From: Mycobacterium sp. KBS0706
Lineage (GTDB): Bacteria; Pseudomonadota; Alphaproteobacteria; DSM-16000; Inquilinaceae
Assembly: GCF_005938675.2 (NCBI RefSeq)
Contig: NZ_VCCH02000014.1
Coordinates: forward strand, 56,663-120,662
Reading direction: 5' to 3'
Length of the DNA: 64,000 bases
The notes under the pieces were generated by a model that was not told where the DNA came from, made no database searches, and saw only the letters and a program-made list of their open reading frames with translations. Shown piece by piece: positions 1 through 9,520 of this stretch (positions are counted from its first letter, which is position 1; every line of letters begins with the position of its first letter). Made by a program: the position numbers and the translations under genes.

Positions 1-78
1 GTGATGCTCGCGACCGGGGCGGACCACATCGATGACGTGCTCTGGGCGCCCGTCATCGGAACGATGACGACGCGATGA
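1..78 (+). CDS. Possible 3' end of a truncated upstream gene
   Basis: Frame 1 is open from the window edge to a TGA at 76-78, giving about 25 residues (ending ...IGTMTTR). The other two forward frames meet stops within the first 33 bases. The fragment is too short to identify and could be chance read-through. Its last codons overlap the first copy of the 51-66 direct repeat. Confidence 0.2.
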   Translation: MMLATGADHIDDVLWAPVIGTMTTR

Positions 79-96
79 CGTCATCGGAACGATGGT
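51..96. repeat. 16-bp direct repeat, two copies 30 bp apart
   Basis: The string CGTCATCGGAACGATG occurs at 51-66 and again at 81-96. The bases between contain further GATGACG-type words, so the whole segment looks locally repetitive. It lies just upstream of the hydrolase gene at 155. No function can be assigned. Confidence 0.6.
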
Positions 97-154
97 CGCG
101 CGCTGAGCGTTTCGGCCGGGCACCGCGCACCGTTCCGTCGATCCGGAGTTCTTG

Positions 155-1099
155 ATGATCCTGCATCCCGACTGCGAGGCGTATCTGGAGGCGGTGGAGC
201 GCTGGCGGGAGAAGACGAGCATCCAGTCCTGGGCCGATATCGGGGCGGACCGGGCCAGGGCGGTGTTCAGCGAGCTGAAACTGTCGCGGATGCCGACGCT
301 GCCGGAGATGGACCTCGTCGAGGATTACGAGATCGAGGGCCGCGCCGGCCCCCGCCGGCTGCGTATCCTGCGGCCCAAGGGGGCGGGCGGGCGCCCGCTG
401 CCGGTGGCGCTGTATTTCCACGGCGGCGGCTATGTCCTGGGCGGCATCGAGGAGAGCGAGGACGAGGCCCGCCGGATCGCGGCCAACACCCCGGCCCTGG
501 TGATCTCCGCCAGCTATCGCCTCGGCCCCGACCATCCGTTCCCGGCGGCGATCGACGACGCCTATGACGCGCTGCTCTGGGCCGCGCATCACGCCGCGAG
601 CTTCGGCGGCGACCCGCGCCGGCTGATGGTCGGCGGCACCAGCTCCGGCGCCGGCCTGGCCGCCGCAATCAGCCGGCTGGCGGCGACCGAGAACGGGCCG
701 CGCATCGCCCTGACCTATCTGCTGTGCCCCTGGCTCGACCTGACCATGAGCCAGCATTCGGTGCTGGACTACGGCGAAGGCTACGGCCTGGACCGGGTCG
801 ATCTCGAATGGTTCCGGCAATGCTATCTCGGGCCGGACGAGGCGCCGGACCATCCGCTGGCCTCGCCGATCCTGCATCCGGTGCCGCCGCGGCTGCCGAA
901 GACCTTCGTGCTGGCGGCGGAATGCGACCCGCTGCGCGACGAGGCGCGGGTCTATGCCCGGATGCTGAAGGAGGCCAAGGTGCCGGTGACCTATGTCATG
1001 GCGCCCGGCATGGTCCACGCCTTCAACGCCCTGATCCACCTGATCCCCGGCGGCCTGCCGCAGATCGCCGCGATCGACGAGGCGTTGCGGGGGGTGTGA
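155..1099 (+). CDS. Alpha/beta hydrolase, hormone-sensitive-lipase-like esterase
   Basis: This 314-aa protein is probably a cytoplasmic carboxylesterase of the HSL / acetyl-hydrolase family. The sequence shows the oxyanion motif HGGG near residues 89-92, a nucleophile elbow GTSSG near 161-165 (serine about 163), an acid region in ECDPLRDE and a catalytic-histidine region in PGMVHAF near the C-terminus. No signal peptide is visible. The ATG at 155 is preferred over a TTG at 152 because GGAG at 145-148 is well spaced from it. The substrate is unknown. The next gene (1103-1843) is convergent with only three bases between, so this is likely a single-gene unit. Confidence 0.85.
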   Translation: MILHPDCEAYLEAVERWREKTSIQSWADIGADRARAVFSELKLSRMPTLPEMDLVEDYEIEGRAGPRRLRILRPKGAGGRPLPVALYFHGGGYVLGGIEESEDEARRIAANTPALVISASYRLGPDHPFPAAIDDAYDALLWAAHHAASFGGDPRRLMVGGTSSGAGLAAAISRLAATENGPRIALTYLLCPWLDLTMSQHSVLDYGEGYGLDRVDLEWFRQCYLGPDEAPDHPLASPILHPVPPRLPKTFVLAAECDPLRDEARVYARMLKEAKVPVTYVMAPGMVHAFNALIHLIPGGLPQIAAIDEALRGV

Positions 1100-1102
1100 C
1101 GC

Positions 1103-1843
1103 TCAGCCCGGCTTGCGGCAGATGAAGAATGCGACTTCGGTCCGGGCATCGGCCGGATCGGAGCCGGCCTGCCTGTCCCGGACTTCGATCTCGTCGAACT
1201 GACGGGCCAGCTTGCCGCGGACCGCGTCCGCCTCCAGTGCGATCTCGTGGATGGTCTCGGCCAGGAGCTCGTAGCGGTCCGGCGACGCCGGCGTGAAGAT
1301 GCGGATGTGCATGTCGACGGCGATCGGTCCTGGGCGATCGAGCCGCACGACCTCCATGATGTAGTGGTCCCGGCCGCCGGTGTGGTAGCGCGCCGGCGCG
1401 CCGGCCAGCCGCTCCAGCTTGGCCGGCATGTTGAGCTCGAGCACGAAGAGCCCGTTCGGCCGCAGATGCCCCGCGGCCCGCCGGAAGACGAGGTCCCAAT
1501 CATTGGCGTCCGGAACCTGGTTCAGCGAGTTGAAGAGCAGCAGGATGACGTCGTAGCACCGGCCGGTCTCGAAGGACCTCATGTCGGCCTCGATGAATGT
1601 CGCGTCGGGGAGCTTCCTCCGCGCCTCGTCGATCATCGCCGCTGACCTGTCGAGGCCGGTCAGGCGGAAACTTTCCCGGAGCGAGAGAAGCATCTCGCCG
1701 GTGCCGCATGCGAGCTCCAGCAGATCGCCCTGCGTGGCGCCGTTGCGTTCCAGGATCCCGGCCAGATAGAGCCGATCCGCAGTCCGGTCGCCGATGGCGT
1801 TGTCATAGCGGCGCGCGATCGCGTCATAGGGCGTGCTGGTCAA
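1103..1843 (-). CDS. Class I SAM-dependent methyltransferase
   Basis: The 246-aa protein carries the SAM-binding motif I LELACGTGE near residues 42-50, an acidic motif II region (LTGLDRSAAMI) and a motif III-like EADMRSF. This matches the Methyltransf_25/11-type small-molecule methyltransferases. The substrate cannot be deduced. The start appears to be TTG at 1843: it is preceded by GGAGG about nine bases upstream, and the N-terminus YDAIARRYD is what this family normally shows. It is divergent from the MFS gene at 2007, with a 163-bp shared upstream region. Confidence 0.8.
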   Translation of the reverse strand: MTSTPYDAIARRYDNAIGDRTADRLYLAGILERNGATQGDLLELACGTGEMLLSLRESFRLTGLDRSAAMIDEARRKLPDATFIEADMRSFETGRCYDVILLLFNSLNQVPDANDWDLVFRRAAGHLRPNGLFVLELNMPAKLERLAGAPARYHTGGRDHYIMEVVRLDRPGPIAVDMHIRIFTPASPDRYELLAETIHEIALEADAVRGKLARQFDEIEVRDRQAGSDPADARTEVAFFICRKPG

Positions 1844-2006
1844 GGGACTGTCCTCCGCCGTTCGTGATCACCACCCGGGCCTTGACGCCTGCCGTAGCGG
1901 GCTGCGCTGCGGACAGGCATTGCGGTCGCCTGCGTGTAGGGTAATCTTTTTCCATTCGACTGATCTTTTCTTGCTTCGACATCACTCCGTCCGACTCGCC
2001 CGAGCG

Positions 2007-3236
2007 ATGCGACTGAGACACGACTCGCCGATGTTCACTCTCTTGCTGGGAGGGTTTGCGGCATTGCCCTCCTGGGCGATCGACGCCGCGTTGCCGGCCT
2101 TTCCGACGATCGGGCGGGACCTCGCCGCATCTCCTTCCCAGATCGGCTTCACGATCGCCGCCTTCATGGCCGGGCTCGCTGTCGGCCAGCTGGTCTTCGG
2201 GCCTCTGTCCGACCAGCTGGGCCGGCGACCGAGCCTGCTCGCCGGGATCGGGCTGTTCGTCCTCTCGGCGCTGGCCTGCATGCTGGCCCCGAGCGTCGCC
2301 GCGCTGATCATCTGGCGCCTGTTCGCAGGCATCGGGGCGGCCGCCGGCGCGGCCATTGCCTTCGCCATCATTCGTGATCTCTTCGACGGTGCCCGCGCCC
2401 GGACGAAGCTCGCTTTCGTGAACCTTCTCTTCGGCGTGATCCCCCTGGTCGCCCCGACCCTGGGCAGCTGGATCCTGGCCTCCTTCGGATGGCGCTGGAT
2501 CTTCGGTGCGCTCGTCATCGTAGGTTCCGCACTGGCCCTGATCACTTGGCTCTGTCTCGATGAGTCCAAGGCGCCGCGCCGGGCGTCGGACCGTGTGGGC
2601 ATCGTCGAACTCTACGTCCCGGTCCTGGCAAACCGCGCCTTCGTCGCGCGCGTGCTCGTCGACTCCCTGAGCTTCGGCGCCATGTTCACTTTCGTGGCCG
2701 GTTCGTCGCTCATCCTGATGACGGGCTTCGATGTCGGCCCGTCGACCTTCAGCCTCCTGTTCGCCTGCGCCGCGTTCGGGGGCATGATCGGGGCCTGGAT
2801 CAACGGGCCGCTCGGCCGGAGTGGCGTCGGTGCCGGCGCGATTCTCGATCTGGGCCTGAGCCTGTCCGCGGCCAATGCGGTCCTCCTGGTGGTGCTGTCG
2901 ATCGCCGGGCTGGCCGGCGTCGCGACGATGATGCCGAGCCTCGTGCTGGCCCTGTTCTGCCGTGGCCTCGTCATGCCGAGCATCGTTCAAGCCGCGTTAG
3001 AACCGATGGATGGTCGGGCGGGAGCCGCCTCGGGCGTCCTCGGATGCCTGGAGATCGTCGCCGGAACCGCGGCCAGCGCCCTCGTCTCGCTCCTCTTCGG
3101 CTATCTGGGGACGGCCAGCATGCCGCTGGCCATGGCGCTGTTCGCTGTCCTGGCCCTCGCGCTCTGGGGTTTCCTGGTTCGCCCGACCTTCCGGCAATCC
3201 GGCTTCGTCCGGGCCGGGCCGCCCGAATCTCAGTAG
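2007..3236 (+). CDS. MFS drug-resistance transporter, Bcr/CflA type
   Basis: The 409-aa protein has about 12 hydrophobic segments and belongs to the drug:H+ antiporter-1 class of the major facilitator superfamily. The opening pattern IDAALPAFPTIGRDL is characteristic of Bcr/CflA proteins, and the loop 2-3 motif FGPLSDQLGRRPSLL is the MFS signature. It should sit in the inner membrane and export small toxic compounds; the real substrate is unknown. The frame is open further upstream to 1833, but those residues are not family-like, so the ATG at 2007 is chosen; an ATG at 2031 is possible. Its last seven bases overlap the convergent gene at 3230. Confidence 0.85.
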   Translation: MRLRHDSPMFTLLLGGFAALPSWAIDAALPAFPTIGRDLAASPSQIGFTIAAFMAGLAVGQLVFGPLSDQLGRRPSLLAGIGLFVLSALACMLAPSVAALIIWRLFAGIGAAAGAAIAFAIIRDLFDGARARTKLAFVNLLFGVIPLVAPTLGSWILASFGWRWIFGALVIVGSALALITWLCLDESKAPRRASDRVGIVELYVPVLANRAFVARVLVDSLSFGAMFTFVAGSSLILMTGFDVGPSTFSLLFACAAFGGMIGAWINGPLGRSGVGAGAILDLGLSLSAANAVLLVVLSIAGLAGVATMMPSLVLALFCRGLVMPSIVQAALEPMDGRAGAASGVLGCLEIVAGTAASALVSLLFGYLGTASMPLAMALFAVLALALWGFLVRPTFRQSGFVRAGPPESQ

Positions 3237-4648
3237 ATTTCGAAGTATTCCTGGTGCTCCCAGTCGGTGACGCTCGCCAGGAAGCGGGCGACCTCGAACT
3301 CCTTCAGCGCGGCGAGATAGGTGCTCAGATGCCGGCCGAGCGCGGCCTGCAGCAGTTCGTCCTGGCGGAACGCATCGATCGCCTCCATCAGGCTGCGCGG
3401 CAGCCGCGGCTGCCCACCCTGATAGCCTGCGTTCGCCGGCGGGCCGGCATCGAGCCCCCGTTCGATGCCGTCGAGCCCGGCGATGAGCTGCGACGCGATG
3501 TAAAGATAAGGGTTGGCGCAGGGTTCGCCGACCCGGTTCTCGATATGGATCTGGCCACTCTGCCGTGCACCGACGATGCGCAGCATGGTGCCGCGGTTCT
3601 CGTGTCCCCAATTGGCATGGCAGGGCGCGAGGCTATCGGGCCGATAGCGCTTGTACCCGTTGATCGTCGGCGTGGTCATGAGCGCGGTCCCGGCGGCATG
3701 CGCCAGCAGCCCGGCGAGATAGCGCATGCCGACGTCGGACAGCGGGTCTCGACCGCCGCCGTCGCCGACGAAGGCGTTGGAGCCGGTCTTGGTGTCCTGC
3801 AGCGACTGGTGCAGGTGCCAGCCGCTCGCCAGTGCGTTCGGGATCTTCGGCAGGGTCATGAAGGTGGCGTGGTAGCCGCGACGGCGGCAGAGCTGCTTGA
3901 CCGCGCCCCGCAGCAGCAGCATGGCATCCGCGGCGGCGAGCGCCGGCACGGGCTGGAAGGTGATCTCGCATTGCCCGGGCCCCCATTCCGCGTCGAGGCC
4001 GGCGAGCGGAAGCCCCATGTCGAGCATCGCGGACCGGATCGCTGCCAGCACATCCTCCAGCTCGTCGGTGCGGTTCTCCGACATGTACTGGTAGCCATGC
4101 GCGAGATTCGCGACCGTGGGAGGAGCGGGAGGATTGCCGGACTCCTCGGGGCTCAGATGGGCGTCGATCAGCCTGAAGACATGGAACTCGACCTCCAGGC
4201 CGATGATCGGCTCGAAGCCGGCCTGGTTCACCCGCGCGATCTGGCGCTTGAGGAACTGGCGGGTGCATAGGGGATCGGGCTCGCCGTCCTGCAGATGCAT
4301 GTCGCCGAGAACCCATGCCGTGCCGTCCAGCCACGGCAGCTTGCGGTAGGTCGCCAGATCCGGCACCAGCGCAACATCCGGCAGCCCTGATATCCCCGGC
4401 AGCTCCAGATGGTTGCTGGCGGCGAACGGGTAGGTGATCGGGTGGTTCGTCGTGTCGAAGATGGTGAGGCTGGGGAAGTCCTTGCCGCTCTCGACGGAAT
4501 TGAGAAACTCCCCGGTCGTGAGGGTCTTGCTACGGACGATGCCGTGCTGGTCGCCCCAGCCGAGCCTGACTTGGCGGATGGCTTGATCCTGCAGGTCACG
4601 CTTGACCTGGTCGAGTAGCGACGCGACATCGTCCTGATTCCGCGGCAT
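3230..4648 (-). CDS. Glutamine-synthetase-family ligase (gamma-glutamyl-amine ligase type)
   Basis: At 472 aa this has the two GS domains. There is an N-terminal beta-grasp with RLGWGDQHGIVRSK, then a catalytic domain containing EVEFHVF, AEWGPGQCEITF, the ATP/glutamate segment GWHLHQS, NGYKRY and ENRVGEPCANPYLY. Classical GlnA has an NRSA-type segment and a regulatory adenylylation tyrosine that are not evident here. The protein therefore fits the GlnA-like group, which includes gamma-glutamylpolyamine synthetase and GlnT-like enzymes that condense glutamate with amines. Its amine substrate is unknown. It is a single gene; its promoter should lie in the 178 bases upstream of 4648. Confidence 0.8.
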   Translation of the reverse strand: MPRNQDDVASLLDQVKRDLQDQAIRQVRLGWGDQHGIVRSKTLTTGEFLNSVESGKDFPSLTIFDTTNHPITYPFAASNHLELPGISGLPDVALVPDLATYRKLPWLDGTAWVLGDMHLQDGEPDPLCTRQFLKRQIARVNQAGFEPIIGLEVEFHVFRLIDAHLSPEESGNPPAPPTVANLAHGYQYMSENRTDELEDVLAAIRSAMLDMGLPLAGLDAEWGPGQCEITFQPVPALAAADAMLLLRGAVKQLCRRRGYHATFMTLPKIPNALASGWHLHQSLQDTKTGSNAFVGDGGGRDPLSDVGMRYLAGLLAHAAGTALMTTPTINGYKRYRPDSLAPCHANWGHENRGTMLRIVGARQSGQIHIENRVGEPCANPYLYIASQLIAGLDGIERGLDAGPPANAGYQGGQPRLPRSLMEAIDAFRQDELLQAALGRHLSTYLAALKEFEVARFLASVTDWEHQEYFEIY

Positions 4649-4826
4649 GGTCGACCTCCCCGTCCATCCATGGGCCCGGTCCGGCTGTTGTCCGCCTGTG
4701 GGGCGCGGTTCCCATTCGGCAGTCTGGCAGATCTCGCCGCGAACACCAGAGCTTCGGTGGGCCTGGCGATTCGTCGCCAGAGCAGCCCCCGATGTCGATC
4801 CTGCGCCGGATGGTGGAAGCAGCCGG

Positions 4827-5273
4827 CTATCCGAAATCCTGCTCCACCCGAAACCGCGTCCCGACCACGGCGGCGATGCGGATGCGGGTGCCGGCAGGCA
4901 GGTCCGGGCCTTCGACGCCCCAGGTCGCGTCCGCGATCCGGATGCGGCCGACGCCGTTGGCGATCGGCTCGGTCAGCGTCACGATGCGGCCGACATACTG
5001 CTCGCCGCGGCGGTTCAGCGTCGGCTGGTCGCTGGCCTCGGTGTGCGGCTTCAGCCAGACGCGCCAGGCCACGACACTGACGATCGACAGCACCGCGAAG
5101 ATCAGCACCTGGAATTCCCAGCCGATCGACGGGACCACCCAGGACAGCAGGCCGACGATGCCGGCGGCGATGGCGAGCCAGAGGAAGAAGGTGGCGGGCG
5201 CCATCACCTCGAGGATCAGCAGCACCACGCCGGCGATCCACCACCACCAGAATTCCGGGCCCTGGACGATCAT
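4827..5273 (-). CDS. NfeD-family membrane protein
   Basis: The 148-aa protein has three closely spaced hydrophobic segments in its first half ([16 protein letters not shown] onward), followed by a soluble OB-fold-like C-terminus with [19 protein letters not shown]. This is the short NfeD architecture without the ClpP-like protease domain. NfeD proteins are normally encoded next to an SPFH protein and act with it in the inner membrane, possibly in lipid-domain or membrane-protein quality control. Here the ATG at 5273 overlaps the stop of the upstream SPFH gene in an ATGA arrangement, so translation is likely coupled. A GTG at 5288 is the alternative start. Confidence 0.85.
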   Translation of the reverse strand: MIVQGPEFWWWWIAGVVLLILEVMAPATFFLWLAIAAGIVGLLSWVVPSIGWEFQVLIFAVLSIVSVVAWRVWLKPHTEASDQPTLNRRGEQYVGRIVTLTEPIANGVGRIRIADATWGVEGPDLPAGTRIRIAAVVGTRFRVEQDFG

Positions 5274-6283
5274 GCCTTCGGCCCCCACGGCCCGCCCTCG
5301 GGCGCCGGCGCTGCAGGATCGGTCGACGGCCGCCGGGGCGGGGCGGCCGGCGGCGTGGCTCCATCACGGCCGAAGGCCTCGCGCGCGATCTCGGCGATGC
5401 CGCCGATGGCGCCGATCACGTTCGATGCCTCGACCGGCATGAACAGCACCTTCTGGTTCGGCGCGCTGGCGATCGCCTTCAGCGAGTCGATGTAGCGGTT
5501 GGCGACGAAGTAGTTGATCGCCTGCACGCTGCCGGCGGCGATCGCCTCGCTGACCGCGCTGGTCGCCTTGGCCTCGGCCTCGGCCGAACGCTCGCGCGCC
5601 TCGGCGTCGCGGAACGCCGCCTCGCGCCGGCCCTCGGCTTCCAGGATCGCCGCCTGCTTCAAGCCCTCGGCGCGCAGGATCTGCGCCTGCCGCGTGCCCT
5701 CGGCCTCGAGGATGGTGGCGCGGCGGTCGCGCTCGGCCTTCATCTGCCGGCCCATGCTCTCGACCAGGTCGCGCGGCGGGGTGATGTCGCGGATCTCGAT
5801 GCGGGTGACCTTGACGCCCCAGGGCTCGGTGGCGTCGTCGACCACCTTCATCAGCCGGACGTTGATCTGGTCGCGGTTGGACAGCAGCTCGTCCAGGTCC
5901 ATCGAGCCCATGACCGTGCGGATGTTGGTCATGGTCAGGTTGATGATCGCGGTTTCCAGGTTGCCGACCTCATAGGCCGCCTTGGCCGCGTCCAGCACCT
6001 GGTAGAAGATCACGCCGTCGACCGTCACCATGGCGTTGTCGCGGGTGATGATCTCCTGCTGCGGCACCTCCAACACCGTCTCCATCATCGACAGCTTGGC
6101 GCCGATCTGGTCGACGAAGGGCACGATCAGGTTCAGGCCGGGGCGCAGGGTGCGGGTGTAGCGGCCGAACCGCTCCACCGTCCATTCGCGGCCCTGGGGC
6201 ACGGATTTGACGCCCATGAAGATGACCAGGATCGCCAGGACCAGGATGGCCAGGACGACGATCGCAAAGGGCGAGACCGACAT
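5270..6283 (-). CDS. SPFH/band-7 (stomatin/paraslipin) protein, QmcA-like
   Basis: The 337-aa protein has a single N-terminal membrane anchor (residues about 5-24). It continues into a band-7 domain with [38 protein letters not shown] and [15 protein letters not shown]. An alanine/glutamate-rich coiled-coil follows, with [21 protein letters not shown] repeats, then a proline-rich tail. This matches stomatin/paraslipin proteins that oligomerise as large inner-membrane rings and pair with NfeD. It is first in a two-gene operon with the NfeD gene. Identification as a QmcA-class member is confident; its cellular client is not known. Confidence 0.9.
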   Translation of the reverse strand: MSVSPFAIVVLAILVLAILVIFMGVKSVPQGREWTVERFGRYTRTLRPGLNLIVPFVDQIGAKLSMMETVLEVPQQEIITRDNAMVTVDGVIFYQVLDAAKAAYEVGNLETAIINLTMTNIRTVMGSMDLDELLSNRDQINVRLMKVVDDATEPWGVKVTRIEIRDITPPRDLVESMGRQMKAERDRRATILEAEGTRQAQILRAEGLKQAAILEAEGRREAAFRDAEARERSAEAEAKATSAVSEAIAAGSVQAINYFVANRYIDSLKAIASAPNQKVLFMPVEASNVIGAIGGIAEIAREAFGRDGATPPAAPPRRPSTDPAAPAPEGGPWGPKA

Positions 6284-6393
6284 GATGGAATTCCGCTCCT
6301 CTTGGCGCGGCCGCAGTGTGCCATAGCGGCTACCGGACCGGCCCGATTATTTCACCGGAACTTTGTGGCGGAATCGCAGCCGCGGGCATGGGC

Positions 6394-8325
6394 TCAGAGC
6401 AGGAACCCGGCAGCACCGAGATCCTGCACGATCGAGACGGTGATGGCGAAGTCCGGAACCCGGTTGCCGTCGATATCGGCCAGCACCAGGACCACGCGGA
6501 TGGCGGCGGTCGGCGCGATCCTCAGCTCCGCCCCGGCTCCGGTGAAGCCGCCGGTGCCGAAGGCGAAGGCCGTGTCGCCATTGGCCGCATTGCCGTCGGC
6601 GTCGATGAGGCGCAGATCGATCCGGTCACCGTCGCCCGACCAGAAGTCGACGATCGTGTCCCGGCCGGCCGCCGCGACGGTGCTGTCGCCCGCGGCGGTG
6701 TATACGAAGCGGTCGGCATGGCCGCCGCCGTTGAGGATGTCGGCGCCGGCATTGCCGCGGAGCACATCGTCGCCGCTGTTCCCGGTCAGGGTGTTCGCGC
6801 CGGCATCGCCGGTCAGGACGTCGTTATGGGCCGAGCCCAGGATCCGCTCGACGCCCTCGAGTTGGTCTCCCGCGGCAACGCCGGCCGTGCCCCGGCCGGT
6901 GGAGAGGTCGACGATCACCCCCGTGGCGGTCGCGGCGTAGCTGGCGGTGTCGACGCCGGCTCCGCCGCGCAGGATGTCGGCGCCGGCGCTGCCCTCCAGG
7001 ATGTCGGAGCCGTCGCCGCCGTCGATCGTATCGGCGCCGAGCCCGCCGGAGATGGTGTCGTGGTCGGCGCCGCCCGCGAGCACGTCATCGCCGATGCCGC
7101 CGTCGATCGAATCATTGCCGCTGCCGCCTTCGACCCGATCCTGCCCGGCACCGCCGGTGAGCCGGTCGTTGCCGCCGCCGTCGACCAGGATGTCGTCGCC
7201 GTCGCCGCCATGCAGGGCGTTGCTCTCGCTGTTGCCGGTGAGCCGGTCGGCATGGCGCGACCCGATCACGATCTCGATTCCGTTCAGCATGTCGCCGACC
7301 GCGTCGCCGCCGGCGCCCGTGCCCAGGATCAGGTCGATGGTGATCCCGGCAGCTGAGGATTCGTAGCTCGCCTGGTCCAGCCCGGCGCCGCCATCCAGGC
7401 GGTCGCCGCCAGCCTCGCCGCGGAGCACGTCGTTGCCGCCATTGCCGAGGAGCGTGTTGGCCCCGGCGCTGCCGGTGATTCGGTCGTCGCTGTTCGAGCC
7501 GCGCACCTCCTCGATCGGCGACGGATCGGCACCGGGATAGATGTAGACGTTGTAGCCGCGGGCGTTGACGCTGGAGAAGGCGCCGGGCCGGACATCGATC
7601 CAGCAGCCATAGAGCGACCCGGACAGGTCGAGGACGTCGCGCCCGCCGGTGTCGTGAATGGTGAAGCCGGCATTGGCCAACATCCCGTCGTCGCCGAAGC
7701 GGAAGCCCTCCCGGCCGCCGAAGCCGTAGACGTCGTTGCCGGTGTTCATGGCGACGACCGCGCCGCGGGGCAGGTATTTCTGCAGGATCGCCGCAATGTC
7801 GGCGCCCCTCGGCGAGGTCGCGTAGCCGGTGCTGCCGAGCCCGGCATCCTCGCCGTTGAAATAGGACATCACCGAGAACGGCCAGACATCCTTGGTGAAG
7901 ATCGCGTCGGTCCAGTAGGTGCCGCCGGTGTTGTAGGGGCCGCCATGGCCGAGGCCGAGGGCGTGGCCGATCTCGTGCAGAAAGGCCTGGAAGCCGTAGC
8001 CGCCCAGCTGGAAGTTGCCGCCCCAGAAGGTCTGGCCGATATTCAGCAGCTTCGACGCCTGCGTGAAGAAGGCGCCGGGGGCGATGTTCTCGAAGATGAT
8101 CTCGGCCCCGGCGGTGACCTCGCGGAAGGTGACCGGGACGACGGCGCTCCACTGCTGCAGTGCCAGCCGGGCCGCCGCGAGCTGGGCCGGGTTGTCCTCG
8201 AGCCCCCGGAGATCGACCGCCACGTCGAGGTCGGGGAGCTTGTAGTCGCGCCCCTGGGACCATTGCCAATAGCCGGTCTTCAGATAGTCGATATAGCCCT
8301 GGAGCGAGGTGTTGGTCGGCGCCAA
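6394..8325 (-). CDS. Serralysin-like M10 metalloprotease with RTX repeats
   Basis: The 643-aa protein begins with a metzincin domain. The zinc motif HEIGHALGLGH is at residues 117-127 (His117, Glu118, His121, His127), and a Met-turn SVMSYF follows near 151-156. From about residue 290 there are many glycine/aspartate nonapeptides of the type GGxGxDxL, arranged in several blocks that should bind calcium as beta-rolls. The final part (ADIDGNRVPDFAITV... ending GFLL) resembles the tails of type-I-secreted proteins. There is no Sec signal peptide, so export by a type I system is expected. Neither that system nor a serralysin inhibitor gene is in this window. The corresponding DNA (6700-7500) is internally repetitive for this reason. 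Confidence 0.88.
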   Translation of the reverse strand: MAPTNTSLQGYIDYLKTGYWQWSQGRDYKLPDLDVAVDLRGLEDNPAQLAAARLALQQWSAVVPVTFREVTAGAEIIFENIAPGAFFTQASKLLNIGQTFWGGNFQLGGYGFQAFLHEIGHALGLGHGGPYNTGGTYWTDAIFTKDVWPFSVMSYFNGEDAGLGSTGYATSPRGADIAAILQKYLPRGAVVAMNTGNDVYGFGGREGFRFGDDGMLANAGFTIHDTGGRDVLDLSGSLYGCWIDVRPGAFSSVNARGYNVYIYPGADPSPIEEVRGSNSDDRITGSAGANTLLGNGGNDVLRGEAGGDRLDGGAGLDQASYESSAAGITIDLILGTGAGGDAVGDMLNGIEIVIGSRHADRLTGNSESNALHGGDGDDILVDGGGNDRLTGGAGQDRVEGGSGNDSIDGGIGDDVLAGGADHDTISGGLGADTIDGGDGSDILEGSAGADILRGGAGVDTASYAATATGVIVDLSTGRGTAGVAAGDQLEGVERILGSAHNDVLTGDAGANTLTGNSGDDVLRGNAGADILNGGGHADRFVYTAAGDSTVAAAGRDTIVDFWSGDGDRIDLRLIDADGNAANGDTAFAFGTGGFTGAGAELRIAPTAAIRVVLVLADIDGNRVPDFAITVSIVQDLGAAGFLL

Positions 8326-8455
8326 GGGATACCTCCCGATCGAAAATCCCTGCTCGATGAATCAAGCGGCAGGGTTGTCGCTAAAACGAACTGTCCCGAT
8401 AAGCTGACAAAAGCATAGAATATTTCAGGATGCGAGGAAACGGGCAGGGCCGCGC

Positions 8456-9244
8456 CTAAGGCTCGAACTGCTCCTTCAGGATCCGTTCCTCCAGCGTCTT
8501 GCCGGGGTCGAACAGCAGGTGCAGCGACACCGACCGGTCCTCGGCGATCTCGACCCGCGCCACGTCGCGCACCTCGGTCGAATCGGCGACGGCGCTGACC
8601 GGGCGCTTCGGCAGCTCCAGCATGTCCAGCACGATCCGGGCGCGCTGCGGCAGCAGGGCGCCGCGCCAGCGCCGCGGCCGGAAGGCGCTGATCGGGGTCA
8701 GCGCCAGGATGCCGGCGCCGAGCGGGATGATCGGTCCATGCGCCGACAGGTTGTAGGCGGTGCTGCCGGCCGGGGTCGACACGATGGCACCGTCGCAGAT
8801 CAGCTCGGGCATGCGCACGATGCCGTCGACCGTGATTCGCAGCTTCGCCGTCTGCCGGGTCTGGCGCAGCACCGAGACCTCGTTGATGCCCAGCGCCTCG
8901 TGCACCGTGCCGTCGACCGTGGTCGCCCGCATCCGCAGCGGGTGCAGGATCACAGTGCGCGCCGCCGCCACCCGGCTGGCCAGATCCTCCTCCTGGAAGT
9001 CGTTCAGCAGGAAGCCGACCGAGCCGCAATTCATGCCGTAGATCGGCCGGCGCCGCTCGACGCAGCGGTGCAGCGTCTCCAGCAGGAAGCCGTCGCCGCC
9101 CAGCGCGACGATCACGTCGGCCGATTCCGGGGGGTATTGGCCCCAGCGGGCGACGAGCCGGGCCTGGGCCGCGAGGGCCTCGGCGGTGTCGGCGGCGAGA
9201 ATCGCCATTCGCGGCGGGGCCGGATCGGGGGAAGCGAGGGTCAT
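8456..9244 (-). CDS. nadK: NAD kinase
   Basis: The 262-aa protein catalyses ATP-dependent phosphorylation of NAD to NADP. It shows the GGDGF motif (residues 49-53), NCGSVGFL (about 72-79) and [17 protein letters not shown] near residues 155-171, the three signatures of the ATP-NAD kinase fold. The length suits the compact alphaproteobacterial form. It lies 130 bp upstream of the RTX protease gene in the same direction, but functional linkage is unlikely. Confidence 0.93.
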   Translation of the reverse strand: MTLASPDPAPPRMAILAADTAEALAAQARLVARWGQYPPESADVIVALGGDGFLLETLHRCVERRRPIYGMNCGSVGFLLNDFQEEDLASRVAAARTVILHPLRMRATTVDGTVHEALGINEVSVLRQTRQTAKLRITVDGIVRMPELICDGAIVSTPAGSTAYNLSAHGPIIPLGAGILALTPISAFRPRRWRGALLPQRARIVLDMLELPKRPVSAVADSTEVRDVARVEIAEDRSVSLHLLFDPGKTLEERILKEQFEP

Positions 9245-9385
9245 GGCCGGCGACTGTAGCCGAAGCGGAGCCGCCGTCTACCCCGGCCGTGAGACGCTGT
9301 GAATGGGCCGTTCACGGTCGTTTCACGGAAGATGGGGGAGAGTGCCCCGGTCATCACGAGGAAAGCCGTAGAGGGAGAACAGGGA

Positions 9386-9511
9386 ATGATGGTTCCGGCT
9401 TTGATGGGAGCGTTCGTGACGATCGCCGTGCTGTCGCGATGCGGCCTGCACTTCGCCATGGTGACCACCGGCACCGTGCTGTCGGGGACCATCCTGATGC
9501 TGACGCTGTGA
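9386..9511 (+). CDS. 41-aa hydrophobic small membrane protein
   Basis: This short frame encodes a 41-residue peptide (MMVPALMGAFVTIAVLSR...) that is almost entirely hydrophobic and could span the membrane once or as a hairpin. The start is supported by GGGAG at 9373-9377, eight bases before the ATG. The frame is open upstream to 9299, but that part is hydrophilic and lacks a ribosome binding site. I know no family for it. It sits between nadK (divergent) and moaA (convergent). It could be chance, but the spacing and composition are gene-like. Confidence 0.45.
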   Translation: MMVPALMGAFVTIAVLSRCGLHFAMVTTGTVLSGTILMLTL

Positions 9512-9520
9512 CCCGGCGGG

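Noticed and set aside
3044..4270. 408-codon plus-strand frame over the glutamine-synthetase-like gene
   Set aside because: No family motifs; the minus strand encodes all GS motifs across the same bases.
6700..7500. Short-period DNA repeats that could suggest a CRISPR or minisatellite
   Set aside because: They encode RTX nonapeptides in a continuous reading frame, and the unit length and sequence vary as expected for protein repeats.
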